Assembly (NCBI RefSeq): GCF_036850765.1
Contig: NC_089498.1
Coordinates: forward strand, 77,230,305-77,294,304
Source of the DNA: Saccopteryx bilineata
Taxonomy: Eukaryota; Chordata; Mammalia; Chiroptera; Emballonuridae
Direction: 5' to 3'
Length of the DNA stretch: 64,000 bases
Part shown: piece after piece, positions 35,357 through 46,625 of the stretch
How the letters are laid out: every line of letters starts with the position of its first letter
Position numbering within the stretch: position 1 is the first letter of the stretch
Made by a program: the position numbers and the translations under genes
The notes under the pieces: model-generated
Told to the model about the DNA's origin: nothing
The model's database searches: none
What the model saw: only the letters and a program-made list of their open reading frames with translations

Positions 35357-35889
35357 AATGGAATAAAACCTTATAGACACAGACAATAATGTGGGGATTG
35401 CAGAAGGGAAATGTGAGTGAGGGGAGGAATTGGAGGAGGGCAGAGGGGTAATAGATGGTGATGGAGGGACACTTGACTTGGGGTGGTGAACACACAATAT
35501 AATATACAGATGATGTATTACAGATTTAACACTAAAAACTGTATAATTTTATTAATGTCACCCAAAAATTCAATTAAAAATAAAATAAATTTTCAATAAC
35601 CAGGTGCCTATACTTGCATATAAGAATTTTTGGTACTAAGAGTTAACCAATGAAATGCAACCTTATTATACAGTATGACCAATAAGATGCAACTAACTCT
35701 GTTATATGACCTATATATTTCTGGTACAAGGCCTGGGCATTCACACTAGATGGCTATTATTGAGTTGGCTCTTGTCATTTTTTTATCTGATAATCTAAGG
35801 AAATACAGGTCAGTGTCCCTGGATAAATAGCCCTTTATTTCATGTTTTAAAATTTTTGTGGCACACCAGTTGAAAATTCTAATTTGTTT

Positions 35890-36020
35890 TATAATGATCA
35901 TTTAATAAAATGTTAAAAATAATTTGTTGGAGATTTATAAGGTCTCTATAAAATTGGATCAAAATTAAAAATCCAACAAAATAATGAGTTGGGAATTTTA
36001 TACTTAAAATACCTTTAAAT
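35890..36020. other. Short AT-rich spacer
   Basis: Nothing recognised between the hAT/L1 stack and the next repeat. Confidence 0.4.
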
Positions 36021-36180
36021 TAGTGGTGGGATTCAGCTGGTTCATACCAGTTCAGCAGAACTGATACCTAATTTTTGGTTGAGTTTGGTGAACCGGTTGT
36101 TAAAATGGCACTTCAAATCAGGGTTCTCTCTAAGGTAGGCTCCTGGGCAGCCACCCAATGTGGAAATCACAAATTTACAT
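36021..36180 (+). repeat. hAT-like terminal fragment (tentative)
   Basis: TAGTGGTGGGATTCAGCTGG followed by TGGTGAACCGGTTGTTAAAA resembles a hAT end (expected CAGTGGTGGGATTC). The second L1 inserted just after it, at the TTCCTTACTCTTTTT site, so its right half may continue after 44740. I could not confirm a right terminus. Confidence 0.45.
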
Positions 36181-36261
36181 TCCTTACTCTTTTTTTGTTA
36201 ATTTTTTAAAAAAATTTATTTAGACCATTGATTTTAACTGGGTGACATTGATTAGTTAGAG

Positions 36262-36559
36262 CAGTGGTCCCCAACCTTTTTTGGGCCACGGACTGGTTTA
36301 ATGTCAGAAAATATTTTCATGGACCGGCCTTTAGGGTGGGACAGATAAATGTATCACATGACTGAGACAAGCATCAAGAGTGAGTCTTAGACGGATGTAC
36401 AATAACAGAGGGAATCTGGTCATTTTTTAAAAATAAAACATTCAGACTTAAATATGAATAAAACGGAAATAATGTAAGTTATTTATTCTTTCTCTGCAGA
36501 CCGGTACTAAATGGCCCATGGACCAGTACCAGTCTGCGGCCTGGGTGTGGAGACCACTT
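36262..36559 (+). mobile_element. hAT MITE in the L1 3' UTR
   Basis: Starts CAGTGGTCCCCAACCTTTTT and ends near GGTGTGGAGACCACT, the diverged inverted copy. The inner repeats CCACGGACTGG and CTGCAGACCGGTACTAAATG mirror each other. The TSD is degenerate (AGTTAGAG near 36254, ACTTAGCG near 36556), so the right edge is uncertain by a few bases. Confidence 0.8.
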
Positions 36560-37675
36560 AGCGTACATAGATTCAGAGAAAACATCTCCAGATAATTTTA
36601 ACATTTGATTATGTTATATACCCATCACCCAAAGTCAAATTGCCCTCCGTCCCCTTTTATTTGGTTCTCTTTCTGCCCCTCCCCTCCCCCACTCCCTCCT
36701 TCTCCTCCCTTCCCCTCTCTCTGGTAACCACTGCACTCTTATTTATGTCCATGAGTCTCAATTTTGTGTCCCACCTATGTATGGAATCATACAATTCTTA
36801 GTTTTTCCTGATTTACTTATTTCACTCAGTATAATGTTATCAATGTGCATCCATGTTGTTGTAAATGATCCAATGTCATCATTTCTTATGGCTGAGTAGT
36901 ATTCCATAGTATATACATACCACATCTTCTTTATTCAATCATCTATTGAAGCGATATTTGGTTGTTTCCATGTCTTGGCCACTGTGAACAGTGCTGTGAT
37001 GGACATGGGCTGCATGTGTCTTTATGTATCAATGTTTTTGAGTTTTAGCGGTGTATACCCATTATAAGGATTGCTGGGTCATATGGTAGTTCTATTCTTA
37101 CTTTTATTTGGGGAACCACCATACTTGCTTCCATAATGGTTTTACTAATTTACATTCCCACCAACAGTGAATGAGGTTTGTTTTTTCTCCACAGCCTCTC
37201 CAACACTTGTTACCTGTCTTGTTGATAATAGCTAATCTAACAGGTGTAAAGTGGTATCTCATTGTAGTTTTGATTTACATTTCTCTAATAGCTAATGAAG
37301 ATGACCATCTTTTCATATATCTACTAGCCATTTGTATTTCTTCCTGGGAGAAATGTCTGTTCATGTCCTCTTATTGGGTTGTTTGCTTGTTTGTTGTTGA
37401 GTTTTGAGTTCTTTGTATATTTTGGATATTAGGCCCTTATCTCGGCTGTTGTTTGAAAATATCATCGTCCATTTAGTTGGCTGTCTGTTCATTGTGTTGT
37501 CAGTTTTTTTTGCTGAGCAAAAGCTTTAGTCTGATGTAATCACATCCATTTATCTTTGCCTTCACTTCCTTGCCTTTGGAGTCAAATTCATAAAATATTC
37601 TTTATGGCCAAGGTCAATGAGTTTAGTACCTATGTTTTCTACTATGTAATTTATTGTTTCAGATCTTATATTTTA

Positions 37676-37941
37676 GGTGCAAGGAGACCTAAATGTAGTC
37701 GAGTTTCATTCTTTTGCACGTGGCTTTCCAGTTTTAGCAGCACCATTTATTGAAGAGGCTTTCTTTTCTCCATTGTGTGTTTTTGGCTCCAAAACACACA
37801 ATGGAGAAATTCATTTGAATTAATTTTGGTGCAAGGAGACCAAATGTAGTCGAGTTTCATTCTTTTGCATGTGGCTTTCCAGTTTTGCCAGCACCATTTA
37901 TTGAAGAGGCTTTCTTTTCTCCATTGTGTGTTTTTGGCTCC
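37676..37941. repeat. Local direct duplication with 19-bp perfect inverted repeat
   Basis: About 115 bp of L1 (starting GGTGCAAGGAGACC) is present at 37676-37790 and again at 37828-37941. Between the copies, 37791-37809 is the exact reverse complement of 37765-37783 (TTTCTCCATTGTGTGTTTT), with a 7-base spacer. This is the signature of template switching during replication, or during L1 reverse transcription. Confidence 0.95.
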
Positions 37942-38487
37942 TTTATCAAAGATGATTTGACCATATATACGTGGTTTTATTCCTGGGCTCTCTATTCTGT
38001 TCCATTGGTCTGAGTGTCTATTTTTCTGCCAATATCATGTTGTTTTGATTATCGTTGCTCTATAATATAATTTGAAGTCAGGAATTGTAATGCACCCAGC
38101 TTCGTTCTTTTTCCTTAGGATTACTTTGGCTATTTGGGTGTTTTTTTTTTTTATTTCCATATAAACCTGGTGATTTTTTGTTCCATTTCTTTAAAAAATG
38201 ACATTGGAATTTTGATGGGAAATGCATTAAATTTGTATATTGCTTTGGGTAATATGGTCATTTTAACTATATTTATTCTTCCTATCCAAAAACAAGGAAT
38301 ATTATTCCATTTCATTGTATCTTTTTCAATGACCCTTAACAATGTTTTGTAATTTTCATTATATAGATCCTTTATATTCTTTGTTATGTTTATTCCTAGA
38401 TATTTTTTTTTGTTGTTGTTGCAACCCTGAAATGGATTCTTTTTTTTTTTTTTTAGTTTATTTTCTGAAGTTTCCTAGTTGACATAT

Positions 38488-38891
38488 AAGAAGGCAATAG
38501 CCCTGGCCGGTTGGCTCAGCGGTAGAGCATCGGCCTGGCGTGCAGGGGACCCGGGTTCGATTCCCGGCCAGGGCACATAGGAGAAGCGCCCATTTGCTTC
38601 TCCACCCCCCCTCCCTCCTTCCTCTCTGTCTCTCTCTTCCCCTCCCGCAGCCAAGGCTCCATTGGAGCAAAGATGGCCCGGGCGCTGGGGATGGCTCCTT
38701 GGCCTCTGCCCCAGGCGCTAGAATGGCTCTGGTTGCGGCAGAGCAACGCTCCCTGGTGGGCAGAGTGTCGCTCCTGGTGGGCGAGCCGGGTGGATCCCGG
38801 TCGGGCACATGCGGGAGTCTGTCTGACTGTCTCTCCCCGTTTCCAGCTTCAGAAAAATACAAAAAGAAAAAAAAAAAGAAGAAGGCAATAG
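38488..38891 (+). repeat. tRNA-derived SINE (type 1), young-looking
   Basis: Element 38501-38878 with TSD AAGAAGGCAATAG at 38488-38500 and 38879-38891. It lies within L1 ORF2. The head is intact: TGGCTCAGCGG A box and GGTTCGATTCC B box. Confidence 0.94.
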
Positions 38892-41314
38892 ACTTCTGAA
38901 TATTAATTTTGTATCCTGTGACCTTACTATATTGGTTTATTGTTTCTAATAGTCTTTTTGTGGAGTCTTGGGTTTTCGATGTAAAGGATCATATCATCTG
39001 CAAAATGCGAAACCTTTACTTCTTTCCCAATATGAATCCCTTTTTTTTTCTTTCTCTTGCTCTGGCTAGAACTTCCAGCACTACGTTGAATAAGACTGGA
39101 GAGCGTGGGAAGCCTTGTCTTGTTTCTGATTTTAGAGGAAAAGTTTTCAGTATTTTGCCATTTAATATGATGTTAGCTGATGGTTTGTAATAAATGGCCT
39201 TTATTATGTTGAGATATTTTCCTTCTATACCTATTTTGTTGAGTCTTTTAAACATAAAAGGATGTTGTATTTTATCAAATGCCTTTTCTGCATCTATTGG
39301 TAGAATCATATAGTTTTTGTTCTTTATTTTTTTGATATGGTGTATTACGTTAACTGTTTTACATATGTTCAACCATCCTTGTGATTCCGGGATGAATCCC
39401 ACTTGATCATGATGAATTATTTTTTTAATGTGTTGTTGTATTCGATTTGCTAGTATTTTAGTTTAGTATTTTAGCATCTGTATTCATTAGAGATATTGGT
39501 CTGTACTTTTCTTTTTTTGTGTTGTCCTTGCCAGGTTTTGGTTTGAGGGTTATGTTGGCCTCATAAAATGTGTTTGGAAGTATTGCTTCTTCTTCAATTT
39601 TTTGGAAGACTTTGAATAGACTAAGAACCAGATCTTCTTTGAATATTTGATAGAATTTGCTAGTATAGCTATCTGGCCCTGGACTTTTATTTTGGGGGAG
39701 GTTTTTGATAGTTTTTTCTATTTCCTCTCTGCTTATGGTCTGTTTAGGCTAATTACTTTGTAACTCAGTCTAGGAAAATTGTATTGTTCTAGGAATTTAT
39801 CTATTTCTTCTAGATTGTTAAATTTGGTGGCATATAGTTTTTTATAGTAGTCTACGATGATTCTTTGTATATCTAAGATATCTATGGTGATTTCTCCTCT
39901 TTCATTTTGGATTTTGTTTATATGAGTCCTTTCTTTTTTCCTTAGTGAGTCTTGCCAAGAGTTCATCAATTTTGTTGATCTTTTCAAAGAACCAGCTCCT
40001 TGTTTTATTGATTTTTTCTATAGTTTTTCTGTTTTTTATTTCATTTATTTTTGCTGTGACTTATTATTTCCTTTCTTATGCTGGTTTTGAATTGCCTTTG
40101 TTCTTCTTTTTTTAGTTCCTTAAGATGTGATGTTAAGTGGTTTACTTGGGATCTCTATTGTTTGTTCATATAAGCATGTAGTGATATGAACTTCCCTCTT
40201 ATTACTGCTTTTGTGGCATCCTGTAGACTCTGATATGTTGTATTGTCACTTTTATTTGTCTGTATATATCTTTTGATCTATGATTTTATTTATTCTTTGA
40301 CCCCCCTCATTTTTTAGAAGTATGTTAATTTTCACAGTTTTGTGGGTTTGTTTACTTCATTTTGGCAGTTGAATTCTAGTTTCAAAGCTTTGTGGTCAGA
40401 GGAATATGCTTGGTATAATTTCAATCTTTCTGAATTTGTTGATGTTAGTTTTCTGGCCCTACAAATGGCCAATTCTTGAGAATGTTCCATGTACACTGGA
40501 GAAAAATGTATACTCTTGGCATTTTGGGATGAAATGTCTTGTAGGTGTCTATCATATCCAATTGTTCTAGCGTTTCATTTAAGGCCCATATTTTTTTATT
40601 GATTTTCTGTTTGGATGAATGATCTAGTGCTGTCAGTGGTGTATTGAGGTCTCCAAGTATGATTGTATTTTTGTCAGTTTTTATTTTTAGATCAGTTAGT
40701 AGATGTCTTATATACTTTGTTGCTCCTTGGTTTGGTGCATATATATTAAGAAGTGTTATATCTTCTTGATTCAGTGTCCCCTTTATTATTATGAAATGAC
40801 CATCTTTGTCTCTGATTACCTTTGCTGTCTTGTAGTCAGCATTGTTACATATGAATATGGCTACACCTGCTTTTTTTGGATATTATTTGCTTGGAGAATT
40901 GTTTTCCAACCTTTCATTTTGAATTTGTTTTTATCCTCGTAGCTTAGATATGTTTCTTGAACGTAGCATACAGTTGCATTTTCTTTTTTGATCCACTCTG
41001 CTACTCTGTGTTTTTTTTATTGCTGAATTCAATTCATTTACATGTAAAGTAATTATTGACACTTGAGTGTTTTCTGTTGCCATTTTATATATTGGCTTTC
41101 TGATAGCTCTGTATTTTGTTTGGTTCTTCTCTTTTGTTTTTCTGTCATTTGTTTTTGTTTGGTTGTATTCCATATTTCTTTCCTCTGTTTTTTCTTTTTT
41201 TAAGCCATGTGTTTCTGTAGTGGTTTTTTCATGGGTAGTTACCATTAAGTAATAAAGAGGATACATATTATATTCATTGTAGTACATTATCTCATGAGTG
41301 CTTCTGCACTCCAT

Positions 41315-41737
41315 CCTTCTTTGCTACTTTTTTTTTTTTTTTTTTCTGAAGCTGGAAATGGGAAGAGACAGTCAGACAGACTCCCGCATGCGCCCAACCG
41401 GGATCCACCCGGCACGCCCACCAGGGGGCGACGCTCTGCCCACCAGGGGGCAATGCTCTACCCCTCCGGGGCGTCGCTCTGTTGTGACCAGAGCCACTCC
41501 AGCACCTAGGGCAGAGGCTAAGGAGCCATCCCCAGCGCCCGGGCCATCTTTGCTCCAATGGAGCCTCAGCTGTGGGAGGGGAAGAGAGAGACAGGGAGGA
41601 AGGAGAGGGGGAAGGGTGGAGAAGTAGATGGGCGCTTCTCCTGTGTGCCCTGGCTGGGAATCAAACCCGGGACCTCTGCACACCAGGCCGACGCTCCACC
41701 ACTGAGCCAACCGGCCAGGACCTTCTTTGCTACTCTT
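41315..41737 (-). repeat. tRNA-derived SINE (type 1) with tandem CTCF-like motifs
   Basis: Element 41331-41720, minus strand, with TSD CCTTCTTTGCTACT at 41315-41328 and 41721-41734. The internal repeat has two 22-bp units, CCCACCAGGGGGCGAC (41417-41432) and CCCACCAGGGGGCAATG (41439-41455). It separates ORF1 from ORF2 of the surrounding L1. Confidence 0.93.
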
Positions 41738-41739
41738 AA

Positions 41740-42970
41740 TTTTCGTCCCCTCCCCTTTTTTGTTTTTGTTGTAACAGATTAATCTTGTTTTTACTGTGAT
41801 CTTGTTTGAGCTTTCATTTGTGATTTTATTTTGTTTTATTCTTTGCATCTGGTCAGATAACCCCCTTTATTATTTACTGAAGTGGGGGTTTTCTGGTGAT
41901 AAATTTCCTCATCTTTTTTATATGTGTGAATGTTTTTATTTCCCCTTTATATTTGAAGAATAGCTTTGATGGATATAGTATTCTTGCCTGGAAGTTCCTC
42001 TCTTTCAGTACTTTAATTATTGGGGTCTACTCTCTTCTGGCTTGTAGAGCTTCTGATGAGAAATCTGATCTTAATCTAATGGACCTTTCTTTATATGTTG
42101 TATTCTTCATTTCCCTGGCTGCCTTGAGGATTTTCTCTTTGTCATTGGTTTGTAATTTTTTCATTGTGATGTGCCTTGGAGTAGGCCTGTTTTGGTTGAG
42201 GTAACTTGGTGTTCTGTTTGTTTCTTGGATTCGAGACTCCAATTCTTTCCACAGGCTTGGGAAGTTCTCATCAGTTATTTGTTTGAATATGTTCTCTATT
42301 CCATTTTTTCTCTCATCTCCTTCTGATGCCCATTGTTCTTATGTTGCTCTTTCTGATGGACTCAGACAATTCCTTTAGGGCTTTCTCTTTTTTTTTTTTT
42401 TTTTTTGTGAGTCTCTTCGTCTCTCTGTAGTGTCTCTAGTTGCCTTTCTTCTATGTCATTAATTCTCTCCTCACTCTCTGGCCTGTTTTATTAGCTAAGC
42501 TTGTTACCTCGTTTTTCAGTTCACGTATTGAGGGTTTTTGGGTTTTTTTAAATTTATTTATTTCTTTACTCAGTTTAGAGAAGAAAGACGGGGGAGGGGC
42601 AAGAAGCAGGAAGCATCAAATCCCACACATGCCTTGACCAGGCAAGCCCAGGGTTTTGAACCGGTGACCTCAGCATTCCAGGTTGACGCTTGATCCATTG
42701 TACCACCACAGGTCAGGCTGTATTGAATTTTTCATCTCTGGTTCCTTTGTATAGTTTTTATTTCCTTGGTGAAGTATTCTTTTTGTTCATTAAATTGTTT
42801 TTGAGCTCTTTAAATTGCCTTTTTGTGCTTTCTTATATTTCCCTGAGTATTTTTAGGACTTCAATTTTTAATTCTCTGTCATTTAACCTCAAGGTTTCTA
42901 AGACACTGGAATTTCTTTCTACAGATTTTTCATTATCTATCTGAGCTACATCTCTATCTTTTGTATCCGT
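41740..42970 (-). pseudogene. L1 ORF1 remnant
   Basis: The frame at 42027-42242 shows RPTPRHITMKKL, then EKILKAAREM and RSIRLRSDFSSEALQARRE, the ORF1 C-terminal domain. The more N-terminal coiled-coil part extends to about 42970 and is split by a type 3 SINE at 42540-42718. Stops throughout. Confidence 0.87.
42525..42733 (-). repeat. tRNA-derived SINE (type 3)
   Basis: Element about 42540-42718, minus strand. The head complement is CCACCACAGGTCAGGC and the B-box complement GGTTTTGAACCGG. The flanks GTATTGAGGGTTTTT and GTATTGAATTTTTC are an imperfect TSD in L1 ORF1. Confidence 0.85.
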
Positions 42971-43429
42971 GATATTTGATTTCTTTTTTTGTAATGGCAT
43001 TTGAGATTGGCATTGTTAATCACACTAATAAGAGAAAATTAAAAAATTAAATAAAAATTGAAAAGATACTGTGAAATAATGAAAATTCTATAATGATAAA
43101 TGGAACTAAAACTACAGAGAATAAGGAGCAGGAACTGAGAAAAGATTTCAAAAGAGATAAAAAATGAAGTAGAAAACACACAAGATGCCACAAAGAAAAA
43201 TAGGAACCAAAATATAATAATTTATTGATATGTGATGATCAAATGAGAGAAAAAGAGAAAAAAAAGGAAACGCTTTTGAAATGAAACCCCCTTAAAAAAC
43301 AAGATTGAAAAATGTAACAACTATGGATAATGATGTTCCAATGGAAAAGGAAAAAATAAAAAGGGAAGAAGATAAAATGACCAAAATGGAAAAAAGAAAT
43401 AAAAGTTAGAAAAATGCTAATTTTTTCTG

Positions 43430-44724
43430 GTAGGTTCTTACTTTTTTCAGCAGGTGGCGCTGTACTACGGTTTTTGTCCCTGTGGAGCTCTTGGGCAGAG
43501 GTTTACTGTTGTATCTCTTGGAGGCTCTGGAAATGAGAGACTCAGTTTTCCAGGTGCCTCTCCCCACGTTTCTCCCACCTGAACTAGCAGCCTGGGGACT
43601 TAGCTGTGAGGTTCATCCCAACCCCTGCTTGCAGAGCAAAATGCTATAAGAGCAGCCAGATCCTTCCTCCAGTACCACTCAAAGCACAGTTCTGGGTAAG
43701 GCTGTGCCAACCAGAGCTGCTACCAAGAGCAGGCAGGGCTGGGAGCCAATTGCCAATGTAGTGCCTTTCTAAGGGCCTGCAGACAGGTCTAGCACATCTC
43801 AGCCTGCCGCGGGCTGGGAGGCGATTGCAGATCAGGTGCCCTTCTAAGGGTTCCCGGGCTTGTGTAGTACACCTCAGTGTTCTGAGGGTCTAATCTCCAC
43901 AGGCTTCTCCCTTATGCTCTGTTTGGTAGCCCACAGTAAGCCATGTGCATGCCCAGCCCCCACGCTTTTAGCTGTGTACACAGAGGCTTGCACCCGCCCA
44001 CTTAGGTAGAGAGTGCCTGTGATCTCAGTCACAGCCAGGAATACAGGCCCACAGAGTTGCCCTGCCCGGACAGTCTCAGGCCTAGGGATCCTGGCATTTG
44101 CTCACATCTCATGCTGGTGGCCGAGCTGGGACTGCACTAAAACTCTGGCAGCAGCCCATGCAGATGTTTATGGCCAACAATCTCAGGCCAAGCCCTCCAG
44201 CCTGTGAGTGTACGTGCTCACACCAGTGGTGCTAGGTGGACCCACTCGCCCACTGCCACCACCCGAGATCGCGGAGCTGGGAGCACACCAGCTGCTGTTG
44301 CAACTGCCTGCTCCCGTGGGCACCCTGTACCAGAAACCTTTGTTGAAGTCTGCCACCCGTGTTTACCCCACATCTGTGATCCTAGGCAGAGCTAAAGTGT
44401 TCTTCCTTCTGCTTGATCATCCACCTAACCCAGCTTCTTCCTTCTGCCTCAGACCCTCCGCTTCACTGGGCTTCAGATGAAAGCGTTCATTCTTCAGATC
44501 ATTGAGGAAAGCGAAAAACCTGTTCTCTGTCTTATTTCCTTTAGAATGGGTTCTATATTCAGCCACCTTTTCGCCCAATTGTACCTTTGTCTGGTGTGTG
44601 TATATTTCAGGTGCTCCTAAGATTTTTTTTCTCTGTCTTTAGTTGTTGAATTTGTTGAAATTTCAAGGGGAGATATCAGGAGCACCCCTCCAGTGCCATT
44701 TCTCTGATATCACTCCCTTGTTTG
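43430..44724 (-). promoter_or_regulatory. L1 5' UTR / promoter region
   Basis: A GC-rich region at the 5' end of the minus-strand L1, matching the position and parts of the sequence of 8690-9813. It carries CAGCAGGTGGCGCTG at 43448-43462, a close CTCF-like match, at the same relative place as the motif in the first L1. The plus-strand frames here look like chance. Confidence 0.7.
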
Positions 44725-44740
44725 TTCCCTTACTCTTTTT

Positions 44741-45225
44741 AACGTTCATCTGTGCAACACCATATTCTAAGCACCTGTAGTAGTGTTCACTCTGTCCATA
44801 ATTGAAAAACTTTTGACAGAACTATGCTTGTAATATTTATTTATTCATTTCATAAAACTCATTTTACCTTTGATGAAATACTACATTTTAATTCCCTCAC
44901 ATTTGTTACTTCAGTAAACATAGAAAAAGTGCCAAACAACCAGGGGGTAAAAAGCTTTTATTTATTTCAGCTTTGTGTTATGCTCCAAGTTTCCCCAAGA
45001 TACTATGAGTATTATTTAACATTTTTATTAATATTTTGAAACTCTTTTATAACATAATCTAGTTTTGTGTACCTCTTTTATTGTTCTTATTTAAGTATTA
45101 AATTCATGAAATAATAAACTACCTTTCAGTATATCATTTTCTTATACTTAAAACAGTCATTAGGGCAGAGAACTGATTTTTAAATTATTTGAATCCCATC
45201 ACTGCTCTAAGTGATTTAAAATGTT
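44741..45225. other. AT-rich spacer
   Basis: No gene; no repeat assigned. It may include the right half of the hAT-like fragment at 36021. Confidence 0.4.
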
Positions 45226-45229
45226 TTTC

Positions 45230-45930
45230 AGCTGTAATAATAATGCACACTCATTATAGAGAATGAAAAATAAACATTCAAAGAAAAATTAAAATGAACA
45301 TTCATTATATTATCCAACTCCAAAAATATTTTGTTTTCTTGCAGTTTTTTATACATATTTTTAACTTTATTTTGTAGTGATTTCCAACTTAGAGAAGAGT
45401 TGTAAGAACAATACAATTAACTTTCTCCCTTATGCTTTGAACTCTCTCTCTTCCTCTTTTTCTCTCTTCCTTCCTCACCCCTTCCCACATATATATGCCT
45501 ACCCACAGTACATATTTACATTTTTCTAATCCTTTCTAGCAATTTTGTTTCCTTAGTCCAAGATCCAAGCCAGAATCATACTTTGCCTTTACTTGTCATA
45601 GCTCTGGTTTTCTTCAATGTGCAACAATTCCTTGATCTCTTTCATGACAGTGGAATTTTTAGAGTATAGCTAACTGTTCTATATATGCAAATTTTAACAA
45701 ATTGAAATTATTTCTATTATTACAATTTTATATCATTTTTCCCACTTACTATTATATACTTAGCATTTTCTAATGTCATTCTTTGGGCTTTCAATTATCA
45801 TTTTTGGTTACTATTTGATATAATTTATTTTCATTGGTCTTCTATTGTTGAACATTTTTTCTCTTTCTACTTTTTTCAGTTATTATAATTATAGTTGAGG
45901 AAAACATCTTTGTAAATAAATCTTAATTTT
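45230..45930 (-). mobile_element. Old L1M 3' region (minus strand)
   Basis: Segments such as AGATCCAAGCCAGAATCATA, CATGACAGTGGAATTTTTAG and 'gaggaaaacatctttgtaaataaatc' follow the order of L1M 3' ends in reverse. Strongly diverged. Confidence 0.6.
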
Positions 45931-45934
45931 AATT

Positions 45935-46410
45935 TCTGAATTCATATATTAAGTATTTGTTAAGTGCTTAAAAGAAGCAACAAAACAAAAATCCCACTTA
46001 AGACAATAATTAAATGTTAATTTCTGTGATTCTGAATATATTTAGAATGGCTATTTGGAAAAGAGGGAAATTACCAGATAATAAGGTTGAAAGTTTTAGC
46101 AAATAGAAATACAGGATATTCATTTAAATTTGAATTTAGATGGGACATATAGAATTTGGGATGCACTAAAATATTATTTATTGCATATCTAAAATTCAGG
46201 TTTAACTGGGCATCTTATATTTTATATGGTAGTCTTATCAGAGGATTGAGTGTTCAGGACAATGTCATAGGAGAGGTGGTGGAAGGGAGTAGGAAGATGT
46301 TTTACACAGAAGGAAGGATCTGAGAATGCCACTGAAGCAAGAATGAGTATTGTTTTGTGTGCAGTATGCTCCATAAGGATAAAAATTTTGTATCTTATTT
46401 GCAGCTGTAT
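45935..46410. other. AT-rich spacer
   Basis: No gene or recognisable repeat. Confidence 0.4.
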
Positions 46411-46411
46411 C

Positions 46412-46620
46412 CTCAACCCCTTAAGATTTTAGTCATTCATTTTAGAGAGGGGAGAAAGAAAGAGAAAAGGGAGAGAGAAAGGGAGAAGGAGCAGGAAGCA
46501 TCAACTCCTATATGTGCCTTGACAAGATAAGCCCAGGGTTTCGAACTGGCAACCTTAGCATTCCAGGTCAATGCTTTATCCACTGCACCACCACACATCA
46601 TGCCTTTCCAACCCCTTAAA
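46412..46620 (-). repeat. tRNA-derived SINE (type 3)
   Basis: Element about 46424-46605. The tail is purine-rich (GAGAGGGGAGAAAGAAAG) on this strand, with the B-box complement GGTTTCGAACTGG. The TSD CAACCCCTTAA is present at both sides. Confidence 0.85.
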
Positions 46621-46625
46621 CAATG

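Larger units (their letters stand above)
29268..35610 (+). mobile_element. Long LINE-1, plus strand, with four nested insertions
   Basis: The L1 body is 29278-35600. The TSD CTGGTGCCTA (29268-29277) and CAGGTGCCTA (35601-35610) is a duplication of hAT sequence. It starts within ORF1 (segments before 29820), contains ORF2 (about 29930-33130 and on) and ends with an A-rich 3' end. Its nested elements are a type 2 SINE (30333-30677), a type 1 SINE (33392-33789) and an 840-bp hAT (34509-35348). It looks older and of a different subfamily from the two minus-strand L1s. Confidence 0.92.
28666..35884 (+). mobile_element. hAT MITE split by a SINE and an L1
   Basis: Left part 28674-28848 and right part 35611-35876 belong to one element, flanked by TTCTAATT (28666-28673 and 35877-35884). 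Both parts match the compact element at 52938-53206: the left in CATGGCACACATAAACTAAT, the right in GTGGCACACCAGTTGAAAA. The last few bases of the right end (the expected CACTG) appear lost. The SINE at 28849 and the L1 at 29278 sit between the halves, both at the GGTGCCTA site. Confidence 0.87.
37000..41100 (-). pseudogene. L1 ORF2 remnant
   Basis: On the minus strand the endonuclease start is visible at 41090 (VSIITLHVNELNSAIKK, frame 40931-41314). The linker and reverse transcriptase lie at 39733-39987 and 39016-39402 ([27 protein letters not shown]). The C-terminal part continues below 38500 after a SINE. Stops, frameshifts, the SINE and the duplication at 37676-37941 break it. Confidence 0.88.
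36180..44740 (-). mobile_element. Near-full-length LINE-1, minus strand, with nested insertions
   Basis: The L1 body is 36196-44724. The TSD TTCCTTACTCTTTTT (36180-36194) and TTCCCTTACTCTTTTT (44725-44740) differs by one base. Read on the minus strand it has a 5' UTR (44724-43430), ORF1 (about 42970-41750), ORF2 (about 41100-37000) and a 3' UTR. Nested inside are a hAT (36262-36559), two type 1 SINEs (38501-38878 and 41331-41720), a type 3 SINE (42540-42718) and a local inverted duplication (37676-37941). Confidence 0.93.
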
